Assembly: GCA_011109175.1 (NCBI GenBank)
Contig: RDEW01000003.1
Location: forward strand, 1,120,421 to 1,184,420
Reading direction: 5' to 3'
From: Dicyema japonicum
Taxonomy: Eukaryota; Dicyemida; Rhombozoa; Dicyemidae
DNA length: 64,000 nucleotides
Position numbers and translations under genes: made by a program. Positions 23,256-36,510 of this stretch are shown piece by piece. Below the pieces are notes generated by a model. The model saw nothing but the letters and a program-made list of their open reading frames with translations, was not told the origin of the DNA and ran no database searches. Numbering within the stretch: position 1 is the first letter of the stretch; each line of letters opens with the position of its first letter.

Positions 23256-24227
23256 AATTAGATAAGTAATCGGGAGACACAACTATCACAGGGGTGGTTA
23301 TTCTCACCAAGAGCGTTTCCAGACGATACTGGTGAAAAAAGGGGAGGTACTCTCTTCTAACGACATGGGATGGCATCATAACTTAGCGGAAGTGGATAGA
23401 TATATCCATGTTTGAGAGTGTCTCCCGTAATGCTCACAGTTCAGGATCTCTTGTTCGACAAACTGTGAAGAAGCAAACGAGAATTGTAATCTTAGATAGA
23501 TGAAGTTCCACTGAAGGTATTCGAGACAGTTGGGGGTGAATAGAAATATCAATGTTTATTTCTAACACTGCGTTGAAAAGAACACAAAAAATGTCCCTTG
23601 ATACACGTCGACAGTGCTCTCCCTGGAAACCAACTGTGGAAGAGACAAACGAAGGTATTGAAGAAAGTAAATTAATCCATTTGAGTGTGGTATTCTATCC
23701 CCAACATCAAAAATATAGTAGATCCTCAACTTTCTGGACGGCAACCTTTTGCCAGAGCGCGACCAACGAAAAAATTATTCTGATCCCTAACAAAGTCCTC
23801 TCATGGAAAATAAATATATAGATCTTGGAAAGACTGATGGTGGACCAGGACATGAGAAGCAGTGTCCCCTCCTCTGGTCATAAAGAAAGCAGGCAGGGGA
23901 GAACAACTAAGTAGCTAATTTTGTACTTGTAGTCTTTAAGTCCGCATAGTGAGCATAGCGGAGGCGCACAGTGAACACGAACTTCTCAAGGTGAAGAAAT
24001 TTCACTTCCATCTATGTTCGTGAAGGACGTCACAGAAACTTGTGATACCAAGTCTTAGGACAACCCAGCCATAGATCACTTTGAAAAGTGAAGGAACGAT
24101 TACTCGCATCACCTAGCAACAAAATCAATAAATATTTCATTAAAAAAGTTTTTGCTTATTAATGTCTCTAATAGCGGAGGGTTACATAAATTTTAAAACT
24201 TTTTTGGAAACTAACAATACGCTCTTC

Positions 24228-24620
24228 TCGTGGTAGAAACATCTGGAGCAGTCAGACCCACGTCTTCCTCCTTCCTCGGGCGACTGGGTAGTATAATCTC
24301 GAATCACTGAGGTAACCTCAAAGAACGGTTCTGTCTGTTCTAACTCATTTCTCTCAGTCCATAGAGTCTATAGCCACTGATAAGGCCTACGGTCTTCTAA
24401 CTTCTAATGACGAATGGAAGTTGGCTAATATGGGGACTGTTTCAATTTCGTCACAATTGCATTTTAAACTTCTGTTATAGCCGGGTCTGTCACCAGAGGT
24501 AATCTCCAATAGAATTTAAGCGTGATCTCCGCTGATCTCCTCCATGCTTGGTTCTGTGAACTTCTCGAATTGCCATCGTTCGCGGCAATGCTCACTGTCT
24601 CTTGCAGGTGGTGTCTGATT
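24228..24620 (+). pseudogene. interrupted fragment of retrotransposon endonuclease domain
   Basis: VETSGAVRPTSSSFLGRLG occurs at the left and RIAIVRGNAHCLL near 24560, separated by about 250 bp of unrelated or scrambled sequence with stops. The two halves match adjacent parts of the domain at 115-855, so a piece has been inserted or the copy is badly eroded. Confidence 0.6.
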
Positions 24621-24687
24621 TGTTTCATTTATCAAACAATTGTTTTACTAAATTTGAATAATTGATGAGTAATCATCCGATCGGTTT

Positions 24688-24957
24688 AAGACACCTGGAG
24701 CAGCTGCTTCGACTGCGGAGAACCTAAAAATCAAGAAATATTCTTGCCTCGGGGATCGTTACCGATTTACTCCTGTTGCGACCGAATCATCGGGAGCCGT
24801 TGGTCCAATGACGGCTGAGTTCTTGCGAGAACTCGGAGGATTGCTTGCCAGAAAGAAAAGGGATCAACGAGAAGGGTTATGGCTAAGAAAAAAGATTGGA
24901 ATAGCCATACTCCGAGGGAAATCGTCCGCAATCCACGCATCAGGCTTCCTCAACTGA
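24688..24957 (+). pseudogene. endonuclease-domain C-terminal fragment, open to its stop
   Basis: The frame reads from KTPGAAASTAENLKIKKY through GDRYRFTPVATESSG, FLRELGGLLA and IGIAILRGKSSAIHAS to a TGA. It covers roughly the last 90 residues of the domain at 115-855. The domain's usual ETSG is ESSG and RGNS is RGKS here. Confidence 0.75.
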
Positions 24958-25366
24958 AATTTGTTTAATTGTTAAAAAAATTATTTTGTAAAAAAAATCA
25001 TCCGATTAAGCTTTAATGTTGATATTCCACTGATATAACAATAATCGATATAATCAGGGATAGGGAAAAAGCAAGTTCTCTAAACTTCGGATAGATCAAT
25101 AAAGAGTACGGATTTGGTCCAAAATACAGAATACCATCAAAGTATGAAAATTATTACTTTATATCTGGATGGAAGAGAAGTTAGAGATCTCTTTGCTTGC
25201 CATTGACCACCAGGAAAGTGAAGGATCTCTGTGAGTGCCTGTCTTGGCGACACGCTCCATAATGGCCGTCAACTTCCTACATGTCAGCAAAGCTGGGGTT
25301 AACAATATTATTTGAGAGTTACCTTCGTGATAGTGAGTCTCGAAAAGTCAGCATGTTGTTCTAGGG

Positions 25367-26412
25367 TAGTGTTTCTTAACGTGGTCCCCAGAAATATTTT
25401 TAGGTCAATTAATTTTTATGACTAAAAAAATATTTAATTTTTATTATTTATTCGCATTAGAATATTTAATTATTATTCCACGTGTTTTTTGTTATTTGAT
25501 TGTAATGGTTAATCGCAAATGGATTGATTCTAATGTTCAATATGGATTCGATAAAGCGCAGTGTATGATATGCGACGTCATAATGGGAAACAACTCTTTG
25601 AAGTCGTCGAAATTAAAAAGACAACGAAAAAACTCACCCACAAGATGTTGACACTGTCGAAAGTTTTATTGCAAAGAGAACTAAATATGATAAATCTGGT
25701 AAACTTAGTGATTTCGGATTTAGACCAATGGATGGACCATGTCTGCTAGAGCTTCACATGAGGTATTAATAATTGAAGCATTTATTTTAGATATCTTTAA
25801 TTATTGCCAAAAAAAAGTATCTCACTCATTTGGAGAATATTTAATAAAACCTACCTCTTTGACAATGGCAAGAATATTGAAATAAAATTGAAGATTATTT
25901 CCCATTTACTGAACCAATTGCGACTTTGATAATACACCCTTTACTCCGGAAACCAATAAATTAATTTACGACGGCCAATAAATTGATTTCCAAGAACAGT
26001 TGATTGAATTGCGAAATTCTCAGTTTTGCAAGTTGACATGTAATTCGCTTTCGATTATGGAATTCTGGATTTCTGTTTTTAAAGAATATCTATTCTTAAG
26101 TAAAAATCCACTGGAAGTGATAATTCCCTTTCCAACCACATATTTATGTGAAATGGCAATGTCTTGTTATTCTGAAAAGTAAAGTTCGCAACCGACTTAA
26201 AGTGGAAGACGATATGAGAATGGCACTCACCAACATTGTACCAAAAATTGAATAGCTAGTTTCTGAAAAGCAGGATCAAAAATCACACTAACTCTAAATA
26301 TTATGATTTTTAATTTTGTTAGTTTTTTTATTAAATTGTTTTGCTACATGTGGTCCCCAGAAAAACTCAACAGACTAAAGTGGTCCCATCTCAAAAAGGT
26401 TAAGAAACACTG
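25367..26412 (+). mobile_element. hAT DNA transposon (ZBED5/SCAND3-like), internally deleted
   Basis: The ends are inverted repeats (TAGTGTTTCTTAAC at the left; GTTAAGAAACACTG at the right), flanked by 8-bp direct repeats ttctaggg/ttttaggg (7 of 8 identical), as hAT integration makes. Inside, a BED-type zinc finger remnant (CMICDVIMGNNSLKSSKLKR, 25.5 kb) and the C-terminal dimerisation region (FPTTYLCE, then a frameshifted RLKVEDDMRMALTN, 26.1-26.25 kb) survive with stops between. At about 1.05 kb it is too short for a working transposase. Confidence 0.88.
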
Positions 26413-26519
26413 TTTTAGGGTTTCCCTTCTATGATTTCAACAAATTCAGTCACGCTTAGGTTAGGCGTCTCTTCAGAAATCGCCTGAAAGAAAAACGTGA
26501 AACTGTTTAAAAGAGAATC

Positions 26520-26860
26520 CTCAGTTAATTGAGTGATTCCAGAGTGACAAGGAAGGACGATACTCGGGAGGATGGCCATGTGTTGCTCTCCCCATTGAGC
26601 ATTGAGTCAGCTCATATTTGGAGAGTTCGAGAAAGTTTTATAGAACAAATGTCTTCAGTTAACTAAATGATCCCAGATCGACTGGAAGAAGCCGATATGG
26701 GTTTTCTATACTGCTTTTCTCATTAGACATAGTGGTGTCAGTTCGTATTTGAAGAGTTTTTGAGGTATCCTAGTAGGATTTTGTAGAAAAGGCTGTTTGG
26801 AAGGTTGATCGCCCTTAAGAATTTTCTGTAACGAGAATTCCTTAGAGATAAGCATAGTGA
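26520..26860 (-). repeat. two degenerate copies of the 'ctgggatcatttagtcag' repeat
   Basis: Reverse complements of 26520-26560 and 26655-26700 both resemble the core at 42235-42270 (tctgggatcatttagt...). The repeats lie directly beyond the hAT element. They probably derive from the 3' end of the same LINE family as 9825-9955. Confidence 0.4.
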
Positions 26861-28086
26861 CTCTTTATATAGATTATATGTTCGACTTGCATATTAGAAT
26901 GTGGATACATTGTTGAGTGGTAACAATGAATTGAGTACTTTAGTAATATTGGATTCCATTCTCTTAGTTGAGTATTATCGATATTAATTTATTCTAGAAA
27001 GTTCTTTATTCTAGAAACTTCAAATTCCCTCTTTATTTCTACTACAATCATTTAATATGAAATTGATCAACTACTAATAATTAAAAAAATAGGATAATTT
27101 AGTATTTTTCCCGCCCTCGTAATTTATTAAGTTTTCCGATTTATCATGAAAGCAATTGAGAGAATTTATTAATTTTCCCGCTTTGAGCAACTGAAGGATC
27201 CATTAGGTATCTAAGACACCACACTAAAAGAATTGAACTGTTATGCTCAAACACTATTGAGGTAATAAAATCAGAACTTGGCTAGTATTGTCTTGCATGC
27301 CTTATTCTACATCAACAAATGAAAGCGGAGCTTGACTTAGAGCTTCCACATGCGCTTCCCTCAAGACACCAATGGATAACGACTTTATATGAATAGAAGT
27401 ATGCGTCCGCATCGAATTGGACATTTCCGTAGATCACCGTTATTGATCCATAAGGACGGTAGAGGTGAAAAGTTTTCTCGCCCTCAACTATCGAGTGAGT
27501 TCTGGAAGATGTCTGAGGCATAGACCCATCAGTGGAATTTTTGGATGGGACTGAAAGACAAAGACGTATTGCTTACACCTCCAGTTGTCTCGTCAGCGAT
27601 CATGAGGAATAAGAACCGGTCCCGGAGCCCTCGTGTATCTTTCCTTTAGAACAGCCGTATTACGAATAATTAAATTCTTGAAATGTACAGAATTTGAAAA
27701 TTATGACGATCTTGTGAGAGCGCTTGCTTCCGATGGTAAAATTATCATATTATTGTGGTTGATAACCGAGAACGAATTCCTAAAAAGCTTGATATCTAAG
27801 ACAGTATGTACAGAAATCGACATTCCATTAATTTTAAATCTTAAAAAGAATTTATCTTCACACAAAAGTATTTCCACGAAAAAATATTCAAAAATCATGC
27901 AATCAATAAAAAATGTGGTTTATTTTAAATAATAATTTTACAATAATTAAAAATAATATTAAAAATGAGCTGACGGAAAGAAAATTTTGGAATATATTTA
28001 ATTACTAATATTATACAATTAATTTAATTTTATATGGCAAACCTAAAAGCATAATAAAATAAGGTCGCGCTGGATACAATAACGAG
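26861..28086. other. region upstream of alpha-tubulin; one unassigned ORF
   Basis: A 99-codon plus-strand frame (27633-27932) is rich in isoleucine, lysine and leucine and has no recognised motif. A minus-strand frame (27312-27521) is also unassigned. The last 100 bp are AT-rich, with an AATAAAATAAG string (28053-28063) 34-24 nt before the tubulin ATG. Confidence 0.35.
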
Positions 28087-29498
<1,412 letters not shown>

Positions 29499-30069
29499 TT
29501 TAACTTAGTTATGAGTTCTGTTTCTGATTAATTTACTAATTTGGGTTTTCACTGTTTCTTTGGATACTTTTGGTTACCTTAGTATTCTGGTTTTCTCAGC
29601 TTGAGATTAATTCAATATTTTTTTTCGGTTGATTTTTAGTTATTTCGCTGTTAATTAAACTTTATTTTTTGTTAGCTGTTATCTAATTCTTAGGCGTATT
29701 TCGATTAGTTTATGGATTTGGTGGGTTTGGCGTTTCTATGGTATTGGGAATTGATTGCCTTTGGTTAGTTTCCTTGTTACTGGTGACAATGGTTTTTTTG
29801 CTAAGGAAACCCGGTTGCTAGGTCAACAAAAGATGGTTGAGTAGATCAAGCATGCTTAGACATATTAAATATCAATGGATAATGCCATTGTTTGCAATTA
29901 AACTTTTAATCGACAATTAAAGTACAAATCTATTTTGCTATAGTTTTTTATCATACAAAACAATCAAGACATTAATCTATACTGACTTTATGTTTGAAAT
30001 AGAATAATATTGGCATATGAACATAATTTGGATTATCTTTATTTGCAACAGAAAAAAACATTAGTAACA
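29499..30069. other. alpha-tubulin 3' flank
   Basis: T-rich then AT-rich DNA, expected to hold the 3' UTR and polyadenylation signal of the tubulin gene (candidate AATTAAA strings). No ORF or repeat recognised. Confidence 0.4.
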
Positions 30070-30270
30070 AATCACGCTACAGTTGCCAAGAGACAGCGGG
30101 CATTGCCGTGAACAATGACTACACCCAGCGGTGTAAAAACCATCGCTGTTCGCGAGACTCTTTGATCGCATCCCAATTTCGTTAATGAATTTTGTACTCA
30201 TTTCCCAACAGCTCCAGAGGTTTCGAAGGCGATTGGGACGAAGTGGAAACAATCTAAAAGCCTTTCTTCG
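30070..30270 (-). pseudogene. endonuclease-domain fragment
   Basis: The minus strand encodes VPIAFETSGAVG, then in shifted frames NEIG and a RGNARCLL-like ending. This matches the ETSG-to-RGN part of the domain at 115-855 and is closest to the fragment at 24.2-24.6 kb (RGNAHCLL). Confidence 0.65.
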
Positions 30271-30894
30271 ATTAATTCTGTTAACCACACTTAGCATTTT
30301 GTAACATGTCCTTGAAAATGACAGCCAGTCAATAACAGCTTGATCAAAGAACCTTTTATCTATTCTAGTAATTTAATTTGTTAACTCCGGATACACCCAG
30401 AAAGATGTTATAGTTAACGAATGTATCCAGTTCACATGGTCGCTGAAGAGAGACCTTCCAATATAACATAAGAGTCCATCCAGAGCCAGTTGAAGAGACG
30501 GAAAACATTCAGTCCTTACTGTAGTGGGAATCACTTCAATGGAATGGAAAGAGAATAATCCTTTTTCGTGCAACCCTGTCACTGACCGTCACTTGATATA
30601 GATGAATAACATGAAGCCACTCTAGTAGGACGAGAAAAGAGAAGAAACCTCTGATTAAGAAGCCAGAGAATGAGAAATCGAACGCATGGAGCATTGTTAA
30701 AGGATGACAGGAGATGACTTAGCTAATTATCATTAATTCAGGACATAGACCTGCCTAAAGATAGTTTGTTGGTTCAATTATTCTTGAATATGATTTTCAT
30801 CAAAAGTAGGTTTATTTTTTGTAGTTTAGTTTTTTTTATAAATGTAAGCTTTCATGTTTTTTTTAAAATTTTTATAATTTCTTTTTTATAATGT

Positions 30895-31095
30895 AACCTT
30901 TCAGCGATTGCTGTCGAGATAACCGGAGCGATAAGTCCCTGGTTTTTTCAAGAAACTCGGACTTATCGCCTCGCTCAGAAGCCATGATGACTGCGAAACG
31001 CAATGGTTCATCAAGTTAGTCTCATACCTCTCCAAAGGGGAAACGCCGCATCAATAAAGTCGGTGGGAATTAGTTCCTTGTCGTAATAAAGTCGG
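30895..31095 (+). pseudogene. endonuclease-domain C-terminal fragment
   Basis: VAVEITGAISPWF near 30910, then after decayed sequence MVHQVSLIPLQRGNAASI near 31005-31060, align with ETSG and RLSLAVVRGN of the domain at 115-855. A related start (VVEITGGIS) occurs at 44975-45075. Confidence 0.6.
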
Positions 31096-31127
31096 TGGGC
31101 TACCTGATCGAAGATTTCTCTTTTTTC

Positions 31128-31250
31128 CCTCTTGGATCCATTTTGTTCTGGAGACGCCCAATGCCTGGCCGGCATCCATAAAGGATCCATCTCTTCATTC
31201 CACCGGAAACAATTTAACTTCCCGGCGACGAGTTCTGAAATCGACCTTAG
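31128..31250 (-). repeat. GGATCC-bounded repeat, copy 1
   Basis: The reverse complement contains 'gatgccggccaggcattggg' and 'cgtctcc' next to GGATCC, shared with plus-strand copies at 48020-48170 and 49508-49660. No coding potential is evident. Confidence 0.55.
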
Positions 31251-31374
31251 CTCACCAGACAACGCTCTCTGGATCACTGAGAGTTCTGCTGGAAGGCGTC
31301 AGGATGAAAGAAATAGCTTAGTTTTACTCTTGTCTTTGAATAATCTAATTTATTCTCAAAATAATTAAATAACA

Positions 31375-31465
31375 GCAGATCTCCGTGAGCGTTACTGGCT
31401 ATTTGAGTGAATCTCCCCATCATGAGAGGGAATAGCCACGCAGTCAGGCGTCCCTGTATGACGCC
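31375..31465 (+). pseudogene. endonuclease-domain extreme C-terminus
   Basis: DLRERYWLFE, then a stop, then in shifted frame MRGNSHAV, equivalent to DLRETRWLKER...VVRGNS of the domain at 115-855. The surrounding sequence is unrelated. Confidence 0.55.
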
Positions 31466-32089
31466 AGAGTAATTGAATGGTTCCGGTATTCTTCAAGACG
31501 GAAGCAATGCATCTCCGGTTTTCGTATAGTGTCCAGCCATTGATCGGTACCTCGCCGTTCCTTTCTCAGAAGAGTTTCTTGAGGTTTTGAAATTTTTCAG
31601 AAAACGTGCGTGAGCTGGGACATCAGATACACGAATTTTTAGAGATGCTTGGGTTCGAATCCCGTCCAGTCTGGACAGAAGGAACTTGGATAAGTCTGTC
31701 TTGGGAGTGAACAAGGCTTTCGCCATAAACACTGATGAGCAGCTTTCTGGAAGACGTTGGAAAATGTGAAGTACCCGATGAACGAGGAGGACGGAACAGC
31801 TACTTCCAGTCTTCACAACTTGTGTATAAACTAATGGAACATTATGCTTCAGTCAGTCACGCAGAATTTGCTCGTTTTCTGCATGTGAATTTTTGACCAA
31901 ACCACGTGATCCCGAATACCTTCGAATCGAATGATGTGGACAATTCCATTGCTTCATTATTCACCACCTGCACGTGTGGTCTGACGGTGTCTCTGCTATA
32001 CACATTAAGCTCTTAAGGTCGAGGAATTAAGTCCACATCTCCCTATAGCTCACTTTCAATGGGGAGCATGTAAGGTCTCGTTAGAATAC

Positions 32090-32720
32090 TCCAGGGTTGG
32101 CAGATCGTGAGCGGACAAACAGGAAGGGTCGTCCCAAGAACTTCAAAGTCCGTCTCAAAGTTCATACTAACGACGTGCCTCGAGGATCCCTTTATCGACT
32201 GTCAACTCTTCTCTAGGACTGGCCTTGAATAAGAACGTGTCGCGTTTGACTCGGTCCTGATATTCTGACAATAAGTAAGCAAGAAACACAGCTTCATGAG
32301 ACAGTTCTTGGAGCAATAAAAGAGATTTCTTTTATTAGGTTCCTTATATACGCAGTACATTGAACCAACCATCAGCTACGGCTGTGATACCATGAGCGCA
32401 AACCTCGCAAAATCTTTAATTTGAACTCGTCCTCTTTGATAGGCCTTACACCCTTTGAAACTTTAGCGAGGAGAACGGGCCCCCGGTTTCTCTCACCTGA
32501 ACACCTATCAGTAGATGAGACTACTGGAACTTGGTGGGATCCCGTGAGGAACTGAGCAAAAATGAGCTAGCTGCTGGATTTGAGCGATCTACAACGATTC
32601 GCTCAACCTCTTTGGCACAATTGATCTCGGAAGGCTTCAACAAACCCAAGCGTCATCTACGGACAATATTAGTCTCGTTAGACACCCACAAAGCGTTTGA
32701 TTCAGTCCCGAGTATCGAGA
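32090..32720 (+). mobile_element. fragments of 2A-type LINE reverse transcriptase, rearranged
   Basis: VSGQTGRVV near 32105 corresponds to FVSGRRGKVS of the LINE at 60.7 kb; LYTQYIEPTISYGC near 32345 corresponds to LYKQYVEPTIGYAC; and FERSTTIRSTSLAQLISEGF followed by VSLDTHKAFDSVP near 32580-32710 is RT motif A, which should come first. The order is therefore that of two partial copies in tandem. Confidence 0.65.
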
Positions 32721-33021
32721 CCCCGTCTCCTCCCGAGTAGTGTCCCTTAAAGATCTCCCCTATCTTCAGCGCCTTTTAACTAATTCTTAAACGACTTACC
32801 CTGCCATGGAGGACCTGATTCAATGCTTCTAAACGCGGTTGATTTATTTTTTGCAAACCAAAAAAGATACGTGGATGTGGCAAAATCAGAACTTCAGTCA
32901 CATCTAAACGACCTGGGGGCTTGACTGACTTCAAATCGACATTCCGTATCCACGGAACAATCTTCATATACAATTTTTACCACCGATCGGAGATAAAGGG
33001 ATACGCTAGAAATCGACCTTT

Positions 33022-33204
33022 ATGGAAATAGTATTCCCACGCAGAGACATTCAAGAACATAGTGACCTTGAACTCCTTGATCTTTTGTCACAACATATGA
33101 ACGTTCTGGAAATGGGTCTCAGGAAACTCGACATCATAAAATCATTTCTAAACTCCAAGACTCAGCAGTCACAAGTCCACTTCTTGGTCTTTAAGTCAAA
33201 GTAA
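33022..33204 (+). CDS. unrecognised 60-codon ORF, possibly truncated exon
   Basis: MEIVFPRRDIQEHSDLELL then LLSQHMNVLEMGLRKLDIIK suggests a coiled-coil-like segment. It runs into the 3' end of the minus-strand LINE fragment starting at about 33162. It could be a host exon disrupted by the LINE or chance. Confidence 0.25.
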   Translation: MEIVFPRRDIQEHSDLELLDLLSQHMNVLEMGLRKLDIIKSFLNSKTQQSQVHFLVFKSK

Positions 33205-33539
33205 TCTTCCATCCCTGTGTTGGCGGATACGTCCGGGTTCATTCTTAATACATGCCCAAATAGCCTCCACCGGGCATCTATCACATCCTTGCTGATGTAC
33301 GAACACATACACTTGTTATCAATACCAGTGGTTGAAATTCTACGTGGCCACTCTATTCCGAGTAAACTTCTTAGTTGCCTTCTATAGAACGAATCCAGTT
33401 TCGATAGTTCGTTGAAAGAACTTCCCCAGGTCCCAGGGTTGTACAGTAGGATCGGTTTCACAAAGGCGTTGTAAAGCCTGCATCTGATGTCAATTCCAAG
33501 TCCTTTGGCTCTTAGCCATCCTTTCCTCAGTTTAGTCAT
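33162..33539 (-). mobile_element. LINE RT thumb fragment (FGHVLR type)
   Basis: A 125-codon frame: YNAFVKPILLYNPGTWG, LDSFYRRQLRSLLGIEWP, then RWRLFGHVLRMNPDVSAN. These blocks match the fragments at 35.1 and 52.1 kb and a widespread animal LINE group. The N-terminal catalytic part is absent. Confidence 0.8.
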
Positions 33540-33689
33540 TGCCGCTTTGTCAGTGTTTTCCTCCTTAGTACATCTTAAGCGTCTCCTAGTAGAGAGCCAA
33601 GCTTATTAGTACATATCCATCTTTCATGAGTAATATCATCTAGAGAAGTTTAGTTGGATTAAATTATTTTTATAATATTCTTAATATTC

Positions 33690-33772
33690 TGTTGCTTTTA
33701 AATTAAATTATAAAAACAAAATCAATATATTGAATTTTTTGGTTAAATTAAATTATAAAAACAAAATCAAGC
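33690..33772. repeat. direct AT-rich repeat
   Basis: 'aaattataaaaacaaaatca' occurs twice, near 33702-33724 and 33750-33772, just before the endonuclease fragment. It may be a target-site duplication or a simple tandem repeat. Confidence 0.4.
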
Positions 33773-33784
33773 TCATACTGGGTT

Positions 33785-34460
33785 GAGATCTACTCTCAGA
33801 ATATCTTCGACGTGCTAATGTCTGAGGCCAACCAGCATCGCCTTGCATGCCTCGTGTCCGCAGCCAACCATGGGAGCGGAGCATGGCTGGATGCACTCCC
33901 GTGTGCCTCCCTGGGGACCCTTTTGGACGATGACTGTATTGGGATTGGGATCGCACAGCGCCTCGGAGTTGATGCATGCGTCGAACACCAATGTCGTTGT
34001 GGAGAGATTGTCAATACCAAAAGGCTGCATCCGCTTTCGTGCAAACGGAGTTCGGGCAGAGCACCCCGCCACGCTGCTATGAACAACATTGTCATGCGTG
34101 CTCTTGAAGCTGCAGGCTTCCCGGCAGTGCTGGAGCCCGAGGGATTTGACCGCGGAGACGGGAAAAGACCAAATGGGCTAACAATATTTCCGTTCTCTGA
34201 AGGAAAATCGCTAGTATGGGACTGCACTTGTGTGGATTCTTTTCGAACACGATGATGCTCAGTTCGGCGCAGTCTGTTGGATCGGCATCCGATCTGGTGA
34301 AATTGGAGATCGCTTTCGTTTTGTACCGGTGGAAATCGAAACGTCTGGTGCTGCGGGAACTATCACAGCCTCTTTCCTGAAGGAAATCGGATTAATTTAT
34401 TGTCGGCGTTCATTTGACGGATCCGCCATTTGCCGGACCGTACTTCACATTTTAGAGTAA
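33785..34460 (+). pseudogene. retrotransposon zinc-knuckle/endonuclease domain, one frameshift
   Basis: From SEANQHRLACLVSAANHGSG through SLGTLLDDDCIGIGIAQRLG, CRCGEIVNTKRLHPLSC, RHAAMNNIVMRALEAAGF, GKRPNGLTIFPFSEG and SLVWDCTCVDSF the frame is open (33812-34255). It then continues in another frame with FRFVPVEIETSGAAG. The RPD motif of the reference copy is RPN here, so the putative catalytic Asp is lost. The final RGNS motif is not recognisable. Confidence 0.8.
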
Positions 34461-34649
34461 AACATTATTTTACATGATAATGAGATATTGAAATCAATTT
34501 ATTATATATTTTTAAAAAAATAGTAGTTTTATTTTAAAAAAATATAATCCACTCCACGTGATAACTAAGTTACCTGAGTCTGTCGCCACACGAAATGGAA
34601 ATAATAAAAAATTTAAAAATGAATTTTATTGTCCTCAAATTCCTAAAAG

Positions 34650-35010
34650 GCATAAATATAGGCTTAGTTAATTGTCTGACTGAATCTTTTGAGTTTGAGG
34701 ATGAAAAACAATTTTACCTGAAAATGGATTCAGGATGAGATTTTTTGCGTCTGATCAAACAGAATTAAAGTTTCTAACGATTGAGGTAACTAGTGTTGCT
34801 GATCTAAAAATAGGCTGAAGACAATTATGGCCATTTTGGCATAGACAGGTTATATAGTCTTTTAAGGAAGAAAATTTACAATTTGACGAGAAAAGAAGTT
34901 CAAGAAGTAATAAATAATTGCATATTTTGTCAAGCCAAAAGAATGATTTCCATGTATACAAGAACAGGTTGAAAGGTACATTTGTTCTACAAAAAATATA
35001 GATTTAATCA
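34650..35010 (+). pseudogene. integrase-type zinc-binding fragment (Ginger/KRBA2-like)
   Basis: GHFGIDRLYSLLRKKIYNLT followed by VINNCIFCQ resembles the H-x-G...C-x2-C module preceding DDE integrases; the spacing and RKEV/VTKEV region are most like KRBA2/Ginger-type elements. Upstream LKFLKGINI and FYLKMDSG may belong to the same protein. No catalytic core is seen. Assignment to a precise superfamily is uncertain. Confidence 0.45.
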
Positions 35011-35133
35011 AAGTATTAAACGGTGGATATCATCAACCTCAGCCTCAAATAGAGAATTTGGAAGATACGTCAATGTCATTAAAAAATTGTATTTCAATAC
35101 AATATTACTATTCCGCCTCGCTGCTATGCTGCT

Positions 35134-35740
35134 GTGATAAACATGGCAAACGCGGCATTACACAGGGTGAAAAACCTTTGGCTAAAACGGAAGGGGAATA
35201 ACATAAAACAAAGGATAATGTTATACGACACCTTCATCAAACCAATCCTACTATACAACTCTGGGACCTGGGCCACCTCTAAAGAGGAATTGGAGAGACT
35301 AGACTCATTTCACAGGAATCATCTAATAAACATAACTGGAATGTTTTGGCCATCCAAGATCTCGCGGAATGGACTGTATAATAAGTGTGACTGTGCACCA
35401 TTAAGTCACGAGATCATTAGTCTCGTTGGAGACTTTTTGGACATGTCCTGAGGTTGGACCCGATATTCCCCCCGAATATCGCAATGGAAGATTACTACTC
35501 CACCAATGTAAAACGCTTTCGTGGAAGACCGAGAACTACCTTCTCGGTCGTTCTACAAATCGATCTGAAAGCCGTGAATAAGACATTGGCATCTGGTGAC
35601 GATCTGGACTCACTGAGGGACCTAGCAAAGAACAGAAGAGCTTGGAGCAACCTAACTAATTATCTTATTTTTTGCTGCACATGCGGGGCTATAAATATTA
35701 TGGCTCTCGTGAAAGTGCTAATAATAATATTACTATTCAT
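35134..35740 (+). mobile_element. LINE RT C-terminus and 3' tail (SINE partner)
   Basis: YDTFIKPILLYNSGTWA, LDSFHRNHLINITGMFWP, a decayed GHV region, then NIAMEDYYSTNVKRFRGRPR and LRDLAKNRRAWSNLT form the end of a LINE protein. The 3' UTR at about 35670-35740 reads 'tgcggggctataaatatta' then 'tggctctcgtgaaa' and ends in (TAA)n. That tail is nearly the same as the last 40 nt of the SINE at 41841-42156. Confidence 0.78.
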
Positions 35741-36235
35741 AAAAACACTGGACAGATTCCATTTTATATTTTATGGGTTCAACCTACTCCCAAAATCCAG
35801 AGTCATGTGAGTGCATTATTTATAATAAAGAAGATAATGAAGACAACCTTACTATAGCACGCCAAAATGCATACAAGAATCTACAGATTTGTGGAGAAAA
35901 TATGTCTAAAAGAAGACGTGGAAATTTGACGAAGAGGAGATAAAAATTGGATGGTTCTTAGTGTATTAAGGTGATGTTGTTGGGAGAGAACCTGTAGAAC
36001 CTTGATAGAGAACACCTACATAGCAACGGTCTATTCGGACTAATAATCGATTGTTTATTACGTTTTAATCTCCGAAAAATTTGGCCGCTTAAGTTTGGAC
36101 ATAATTCCAAGCAAGCCGACGATCAGAAGAGAAGAAAGTACCGAAGCATTTCGGAGGATCACTTGTTTGTCTCATTTGCTATTAAGACTCCGTCGGGTCG
36201 GCTTGACTTCTGGTGTTCAGAGTATTGCTAGCGAG
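35741..36235. other. no recognisable gene
   Basis: AT-rich DNA between two LINE fragments; no ORF, RNA or repeat identified. Confidence 0.45.
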
Positions 36236-36510
36236 TAGCGTGCGTCATGTAGCTCACCATTTCTGGTGGCGTCAGGTAGAATCCTAAATTGTATAAAAAA
36301 CGATTAGTCAATAACCATCCAGAGGAGTCCCCATTGGACGGCACTTCTTCCCGTCCGAGCATTTTTTCTGGTGGCGATTCGTCACTTCTGGAGATGTTGA
36401 ACAGATTCCTGGATCCAAAAAGTTTCTTGACTTTCTGAGCCTAAATATTAATGATACCAGAGGCAAACCACTCGAACTTAGTTTGTTCTTTGAGAGCAAC
36501 AAAAACGATT
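36236..36510 (+). mobile_element. 5' end of the 2A-type LINE, decayed 2A motif
   Basis: Begins with 'tagcgtgcgtcatgt', the same 5' start as at 55112 and 62567 (minus). About 150 nt later the frame reads SGDVEQIPGS followed by LNINDTRGKPLELSLFFE, homologous to SGDVEQNPGP and LNINGIRGKIAELSLFLE of the fuller copy. The essential NPGP of 2A has changed to IPGS, so it could not act. The sequence stops being alignable soon after. Confidence 0.75.

Noticed and set aside
31630-31680. A B-box-like 'gggttcgaatcccgtcc' as a possible tRNA
   Set aside because: No cloverleaf with acceptor, D and anticodon stems can be drawn around it.
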